Positions 58,381 through 64,000 of a stretch of 64,000 bases of DNA are shown here, one piece after another (the stretch's first letter is position 1; the number at the start of each line of letters is the position of its first letter). Position numbers and translations under genes: made by a program. Source of the DNA: Brasenia schreberi (lineage: Eukaryota > Streptophyta > Magnoliopsida > Nymphaeales > Cabombaceae). The stretch is from the NCBI GenBank assembly GCA_036023115.1, contig JAYKKT010000079.1, forward strand, positions 10,469,501 to 10,533,500, given 5' to 3'. The notes under the pieces are model-generated. The model searched no databases and was not told where the DNA came from. It worked only from the letters and a program-made list of their open reading frames with translations.

Positions 58381-58700
58381 CTTCCTTCACTTTCTTTAGC
58401 ACAAACATCAGTGTCTTCAGATTTTTTGGAGCTCTAGGAGCTACTTACATCATTGCTCTCTTTAATGAGATCATGATTTTCATCATTTAACTTGTTATTT
58501 TCTATTCCATCGAGTTCTTCTGTACTTCTTGGTGTGCTAGCAGAAACGCAAGAATATTCAATAACCAAAGAAGAGTCAGATCCACCTTCATAAGAAAGAT
58601 ATCCTTATTTAACAGAATCTTGCTCTTGCCCTTCCATATGCATGATTGAAGATGCTTCAAGTTTCACTTTCATAAGCAATAAACATAAAAAAAACAAAAG

Positions 58701-59491
58701 CACAAATGCAAATCTCAATTTATCACCAAGATGGGCACCACAAAGATTAGTTTCAAATTGTCTTCCAAGCCACAACAATTTAAGTAATTAGATTTCCTCT
58801 CTATTCTACATGCTTCTTATTAGTCTCCTCAAATAAATTTGGATCTCCAACCCCTTTCTTCTCCATGGTACCTACTAGATCATGTCTTAACTTAAAGGTG
58901 CAGACACAAGAGCCATGTTTTTCAAGCACATATCGATACAAAGAAATATCTCACACATTGACATACTACAATCAAATTGAAAACAAAAGCTTACAGCTTG
59001 TTCATTTCTTATGTCATAAAACAAAGAGAAATAAAGTAAGTTGCTCACATATACTTGGTAGATGCAGCATTCACTTTGAGTTACCCAGTTGAACATTGTT
59101 GTCATCAAATGCAAGCATAAGCGGACTCATATGCCCTCTAAGCGCTCATAGTGGGCCCTTAGCACCTAAACAACCTATTTAAGCAATTTTAAGAAATGTG
59201 TACTATACCACATATAGCAACAGGTAATGAATGCAATAACCGGTACAGAATCTTCCATATTTAATAAGATTTTCCAAAAATCCAATAATGTTTGAATATC
59301 ATAAAAATAAACAAAATTCAAATATTAATGTAAAACATAAAGATAAATCCAACCATTACTAATTTAATGAACAACATTGGGAAAGCTAAAGATATAACAT
59401 TTACAATACTTATCAATACATTATGGTAATTTTTCATGTTGATATACGGTAGCAAGGATATAGCAGATTTAGCGGTGCACCCTCATTTATG

Positions 59492-59522
<31 letters not shown>

Positions 59523-59984
59523 ATGAATTCTCGAATTTCAAGAAATGTCAAGAAACACATAACCACCACATACATAAATATGAGTCAAACTAAATAAACA
59601 AATTTTAACAAAACAAACAATAAATATCATATGGTATATACATATTGAATTGGTAAACCTAAATTAAAAAACATAAACATAAATGTAACCAAGTTATTCT
59701 AAGTAACAACTATTTTCCATTGATAATCCCTTAAAGTGTAAATGCAAATCATTGGTTCAATATTGACAAGAAGAATTGGAAAATAAAATATTACAGAAGA
59801 ACTGTACAATGTGTTGCATTTAACTATTTATGTTGCATGTACAAATGCAAATCATTGCAAAACAAATCCACTTAGTTTGAAGTATTTATGTTGCATTTAA
59901 TGTACTTATGTAGCATGAGGCAAGTCTGAAACCAATACTATACATTGTGCATAAAGCTCGATTCTCATCAATCAAAATGTTCAT
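58701..59984. other. Non-coding stretch upstream of the demethylase fragment
   Basis: AT-rich; might hold further decayed demethylase exons or introns, none recognisable. A (TA)n tract lies at 59496-59522. Confidence 0.45.
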
Positions 59985-60370
59985 CTATGGTATACTTTTG
60001 GTTCCGACATATGCTACTTCAATACCAAGGATGTAGTGCTTTTCCAGCTTTAGTGTTTAAATTTCTTCCAAATCATCAACTGTCATGATTATATCATCAA
60101 CATATATTAGCTGCAATGTTAGTTTCTCACTTTTCTTAATAAACAATGTATGATCCCAAAAACACTCTTCTTATATCCCAAGTTGATAATAGTTTTGCTA
60201 AATTTTTCGAATTTCAGCCCATAAATTACCTTTTTTAGTCTACATACCTTGTTTTCTTATAGCCTGATGGTAATTCCATGTAAATTTTCTCTTTGAGCTC
60301 CCTTGTAAGAATCTATTTTTCACATTAAGTTGTCATATAGTCTACTTGTTTTGGGCAGCAACACTGATTA
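59985..60370 (-). pseudogene. Copia reverse transcriptase fragment
   Basis: Minus strand: GLKFEKFSKTIINLGYKK near 60170-60250, HCLLRK-type strand, then QLIYVDDIIMTVDDLEEI near 60060-60115 (catalytic YVDD) and LGIEVAYV near 59995-60020. Frame changes join them. Small isolated relic. Confidence 0.75.
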
Positions 60371-60393
60371 TAACTCAGATAGAAGTAAGCTTT

Positions 60394-60785
60394 TGTTAAA
60401 TATAATAGGTGGCACGGACCATTAGGGCCCGTGCACTTGTTGTGAATGGCGCGGGCCACTAGGGCCTGCAGCCATAGCTGTTAGAGGCACTGAGGGCCAG
60501 TGCCTTCAACGGCTACTTGCTAGTAGCCATTGGATTCCAATGACTAGTGGCCAATCTTGGCCAGCACTTGCTGCTCCTTTCTTCCTCTCTCCATTCACTC
60601 TATATATATCCCTTTTCACATCAATAAAGTTATGTTGTCTAGCATAACTTTTGTTTTGTAGTTTGCCTCTCTTGACTCTTGCATTCTTGACTTGAGACAT
60701 CCAATGTTGGATGATTTGATATCTTGGCGCTTTAACAATTTACAACTTCAGTGATTCAACATTTGGTTATCAATAAATATTTACA
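60394..60785 (+). repeat. 5' LTR
   Basis: 392 bp, TGTTAAATATAATAGG to AATATTTACA; similar at both ends to the minus-strand LTR at 12539-12948. It contains a TATATATATCCC promoter-like box near 60600. Primer site TGGTATCAGAGCC follows at 60786-60798. Confidence 0.88.
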
Positions 60786-60900
60786 TGGTATCAGAGCCTT
60801 GTTTTAAAGAATTTGAGCACATCAAGAAGCGTGTCAAGATTGCAATTTTTGTGAAATCATTCCAAACTTGAGGTAATTCTAAAACTTTGTTTTTGCATAA

Positions 60901-61660
60901 AATGGAAAGCAAAAATGAATCTTTTAGATGCATTCTTGACCCAAAATGCTATCAAAGTTGGGCAAGGATCATGAAAAAGTATTTTTTGTCAAAAAACTTT
61001 TGAGATTATATTGATGGTATGATCCAAGAACCAATTTTAGACATTGAAGGTTTGGATGATGATGATGTTTTTAAGGCAAATGAAAAATATAAGCAAGATC
61101 TAAAAACTTGGAAAAAAATGAATACTAAAATAACTTAAATTATTTGTAAAATATAGATGAAAAACTTAGAAATAGAATTAGTGTTTTCAAAAGTGCTTTT
61201 CAAACTTGAAAATATTTGAAAAAAATTCACTCTTAAGATGATTTTGTCTTTCAAATTGATTTAATAGAAATTATGATAATGCTTAAGTAAGGAAATTTAA
61301 GCATTAGAAAATATCACAATGAGTTTTCGGAATTATAGACTCAACTTAAAAGTTTTGATAAATTCAGAAAACTTTAAAAAATAGATGAATTTCAAGAGTT
61401 TTTAGACAATCAATATTTATTTTTGTTTATGCACGGCTTAAGGGATGATTTTGAAAACATTAGATCAAACTTAATATATAGAAAACCTAGAACCAAATGA
61501 GACTCATTTTTTGTCGATCTTGTTATGGAGAAAACAAGGTTAAAAAACATCAATGTTGTAAAAGAAGTCGTTCTTACTGCCTCCAAACCAAGAGCTAATA
61601 TAAGGGTTTACAAGCCTCCACATGTGAAAAACTTTGAAGGACAAGAGAAGGAATAAACAA
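60901..61660 (+). pseudogene. Copia gag remnant
   Basis: Begins MESKNESFRCILDPKCYQSW; contains EPILDIEGLDDDDVFKANEK, FQEFLDNQ-like broken frame and VYKPPHVKNFEGQEKE at the end. Many stops; no zinc knuckle left. Confidence 0.8.
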
Positions 61661-61679
61661 AAAACCCACGGGACCATGG

Positions 61680-62380
61680 CATATAAAGTCATCTACAAAT
61701 ATCACATAATATTGAAAAGTTTGTAATCTTTTGAAACATAGTCAGAAATCAATTTGGTTCCACTATTAAGATTTTTAGATATGATTTAGGAGGAGAATAC
61801 GTGTCAAATGAGTTCCAAAAGTTTATTGAAATTGATGGAATTTTTCATTAAAAATCTTGCACTAAAACCTCTTAACAAAATGGCTTAGCTGAGAGAAAAT
61901 ATAGGCACATTATAGAAACATGTAGAACTATGTTGATTTCTAGTAATATTCCTAAGTTTTTATGAGCATAAGCTACTCTTGTTGTTGATATCTTATTAAT
62001 AGAATACCTTCAACTAAACTTGAAAATATTTCTCCTTTTGAAAAATTGTATAATCTTTTTCCTTATTTTGAAAGACTTAGAGTTTTTTGGGTGCAAATAT
62101 TTTGTTTATACGGACAAAAATAATAAATTGTCTCTTAGGGCCATTAAATGTGTATTTCTTGGTTATGGAATAGACAAAAAAGGTTACACATGTTTTGATC
62201 ATGTTAATGGTAAATTGTATATTTCTAAAGATGTAAAATTCTTTGAAAATAAGTCTTACCATAAGGCTAAATCTTTTGAAAATTCTGAATCATCTTTTTC
62301 ACAAAATTTCTTTAATCTAAAAGAAGACGATGATTGTGACTCTGAAGCTCATCAAGATATTCCTCGTGAGTTTTATTGAT
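61680..62380 (+). pseudogene. Copia integrase remnant
   Basis: FGSTIKIFRYDLGGEYVSNE near 61755-61815 (the SDxGGEY box has become RYDLGGEY), LAERKYRHIIETCRTMLI near 61885-61945, then the open frame 62020-62379 with FVYTDKNNKLSLRAIKCVFL and GYGIDKKGYTCFDHVNGKLY. Confidence 0.85.
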
Positions 62381-62603
62381 GTCCAAGATGGAACTGTGGA
62401 CCTATAACCCATCATTGAACCATTTCTATTACATTATATTATACGACATAGAGAATCTTATAACACATGTTTAGAACTTAAAGTTTCAAAACCTCCTCAA
62501 TGTTTTATCTCTTATGAATTTTTTGAACCTCAACGAAAAAATTTGACTGCAACTCTATCAATTAAAAGAACCCAAATTCTATCATCAAGCTAAAGGTATT
62601 CTG

Positions 62604-64000
62604 CAATGGAAAGCTGCTATTTGTTCTTATATATGGGTATAAGTGTACTTGCTCTCCATTCCTCGAGCATCTTTTGGTTTTTTCATATTTTATTAAATAG
62701 TCTTTTAAGCCAAGTGATTCCTATTTCTCCTAGTATTTTTCAAACTTCTATAAGAATATTATCTGATCCTACCGATTTACCACCATTCATATGTTTAAGA
62801 GCTTCTTTGACTTCATTCTTTTGAATACGTCAGTAGAAATTGTAGTTTATATACTTTTCTGATTTGGCTAACTCTCATAAGCTAATACTAACATCTTTAT
62901 TTTCATTAAAGATCTTATAAAAATAGTTTTTTCATCTATTTCTTATATCATCATTTGCCACTAGAATTTTTTCATCCTCGACTTTGTGCATCTAACATAA
63001 TTAAGATCTTTAGTTTTCTTAGCCATAGCTATCCTAAAAATATCTCTTTCACCCTCTTTTGAGTTGAGTTTTTTTATATAAATCCTCTCAAATTTTAGTT
63101 GTTTCTTCACTCACGGCCTTTTTCGCTTCATTCTTTGCTTTCTTATAAGCCTCTAAAGTTTCACTAGTTTTCTTAGCATAATGTAATTTGTAACATGCCC
63201 TCTTTGCTTTTATTTTATTTTGCACTACTTCACTCCACCACCACCAAGCTTCTTTTTGTGCCGGTACACCTCCCTTAGATACACCTAACACATCTTTCGC
63301 CACTTTCCTAATATGTAAGCCATATTGTTCCACATATCACAGGGTGTACCGACATAATTCCAAACATCTCTTTGAAGGACTTTCTGTTTAAATATATCTT
63401 CTTTCTCACTTTTGAGGTTCCACCATTTAGTCCGAATAGCTCGATGCACTCTTTTCTTCTTTGTCTATTTTTTTATTTGTAAATCCATAACTAAAAGTCG
63501 ATATTGGGTGGTTAAGCTTTCTCCTAAAATTACCTTATAATCTTTACAACACGCTCTATCTTTTTTTCTACGAATAAAGTAATCAATTTGTATTTGTGAT
63601 AAGCCACTCTTATAAGTAATTAAATATTTATCTCGTTTTCTGAAGATTGTATTGACTATAAAGAGATCAAATGCCATAACAAAATTTAAAATCTCCCTAC
63701 CTTCCTCATTTATATCCCCAAAACCAAAGTATTCATAAATCCCTTGATATCCTAATGCCTCTTTACCAACATGTCCATTTAAGTCTCCTCCTAAACAAAT
63801 CATCTCCCTTTGTGGAATCTTTTCAATCACCTTATCTAACTCTTCCCAAAAAATTGTCTTTATACTATCTTCTAGTCCTACTTGGGGTGCGTAAGTACAA
63901 ACTATATTCAAAACCTCTGCTCCTAACACTAATTTTAATGTCATGATTCGGTCACCATATCATTGTATGTCTACTACACTATCTTTTAAATCTTTATATA
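62604..64000 (-). mobile_element. RTE-type LINE, endonuclease to RT fingers (copy E)
   Basis: Minus strand from the window edge: endonuclease frame 63465-63944 (CLGGDLNGHVGKEALGYQGI; SQIQIDYFIRRKKDRACCKD; TTQYRLLVMDLQIKK), linker frame 63088-63333 (KEAWWWWSEVVQNKIKAKRA), then the start of RT near 62640-62900. The 3' side ends abruptly at about 62604 in the RT fingers, unlike the 5' truncation expected of LINE copies, so it is a rearranged piece. It closely matches 3090-4440. Confidence 0.88.

Larger units (their letters stand above)
52348..58700 (-). pseudogene. JmjC-domain histone H3K9 demethylase gene (KDM3/JMJ25-like), split by a copia element
   Basis: Minus-strand exons recognised: (i) 58381-about 58700 continuing at 52841-52993 across the insertion, with an acidic serine-rich stretch and then [20 protein letters not shown] and [17 protein letters not shown]; (ii) 52678-52750, VVHRLYDQWFFLDASHIRKL and KDEY; (iii) 52348-52589, [20 protein letters not shown] and CPYQVRNLK. 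These match the JmjC domain of plant KDM3 proteins, which remove methyl groups from H3K9 with Fe(II) and 2-oxoglutarate in the nucleus. The His of the third iron position lies in CPYQ/CPHQ context upstream of VRNLK. After VRNLK the family's SCIKVALDFVSPEN is absent and unrelated residues follow to a stop. In-frame stops near 58435 and 58615 and the copia insertion inside an exon show that this is a pseudogene. Confidence 0.8.
60394..62603 (+). mobile_element. Ty1/copia 5' part, same family as 12539-17142
   Basis: Intact 5' LTR, primer site, gag remnant and integrase remnant, then cut at about 62603 by the LINE copy. The section from the gag zinc knuckle to the integrase core is missing: sequence jumps near 61676 from the post-capsid part to the core. 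Confidence 0.85.

Overview
This is nuclear DNA from a flowering plant. It is AT-rich, has spliced genes with plant-type GT-AG introns, and is packed with plant retrotransposons (Ty1/copia, Ty3/gypsy of the Tat type, RTE-type LINEs) and hAT DNA transposons. No bacterial, CRISPR or organellar gene cluster is present. The species cannot be named from the sequence.

Three host genes can be recognised. (1) The 3' half of a HAL2-like 3'(2'),5'-bisphosphate nucleotidase lies on the + strand in four exons at 5783-7841; the exons carrying its first metal-binding motif are not in the window. (2) A nuclear petC-type gene for the chloroplast Rieske iron-sulfur protein spans 30373-39299 on the + strand. 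It has five well-supported exons and one possible cryptic exon, and its introns are swollen by satellites and a copia fragment. (3) A JmjC histone demethylase (KDM3/JMJ25-like) gene on the - strand, 52348-58700, is split inside an exon by a copia element and looks dead.

Layout: 1-5340 is a mosaic of RTE LINE pieces, including a head-to-head pair and a 1.1 kb insert carrying a hAT fragment. 5341-11789 holds the nucleotidase gene and featureless DNA. 11790-25010 is a nested stack: an old hAT pseudogene, then a copia element (12539-17142), then an older copia gag that has been cut by a 3974 bp LTR element (17213-21186) and, 145 bp further on, by a 3354 bp hAT element (21332-24685). 25011-30372 is mostly non-coding, with one 5'-truncated RTE copy. 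30373-39299 is petC. 41246-48101 is a Tat-type gypsy element on the - strand. 48101-52075 holds hAT and copia fragments. 52348-58700 is the broken demethylase with its copia insertion. 58700-64000 contains further copia fragments and another RTE copy.

The most unusual object is the LTR element at 17213-21186. It has matching 330 bp LTRs, a 5 bp target duplication, a tRNA-Met-type primer site and a polypurine tract. I see no gag or pol inside it. Instead it carries a piece of a plant RsmE-type rRNA methyltransferase gene, a coiled-coil gene fragment, a further unassigned coding-like stretch and a 29 bp minisatellite. It is a non-autonomous, gene-capturing retroelement. The hAT element is also notable for exact ends, an 8 bp duplication and dense CGATACG-type palindromic arrays near both termini.
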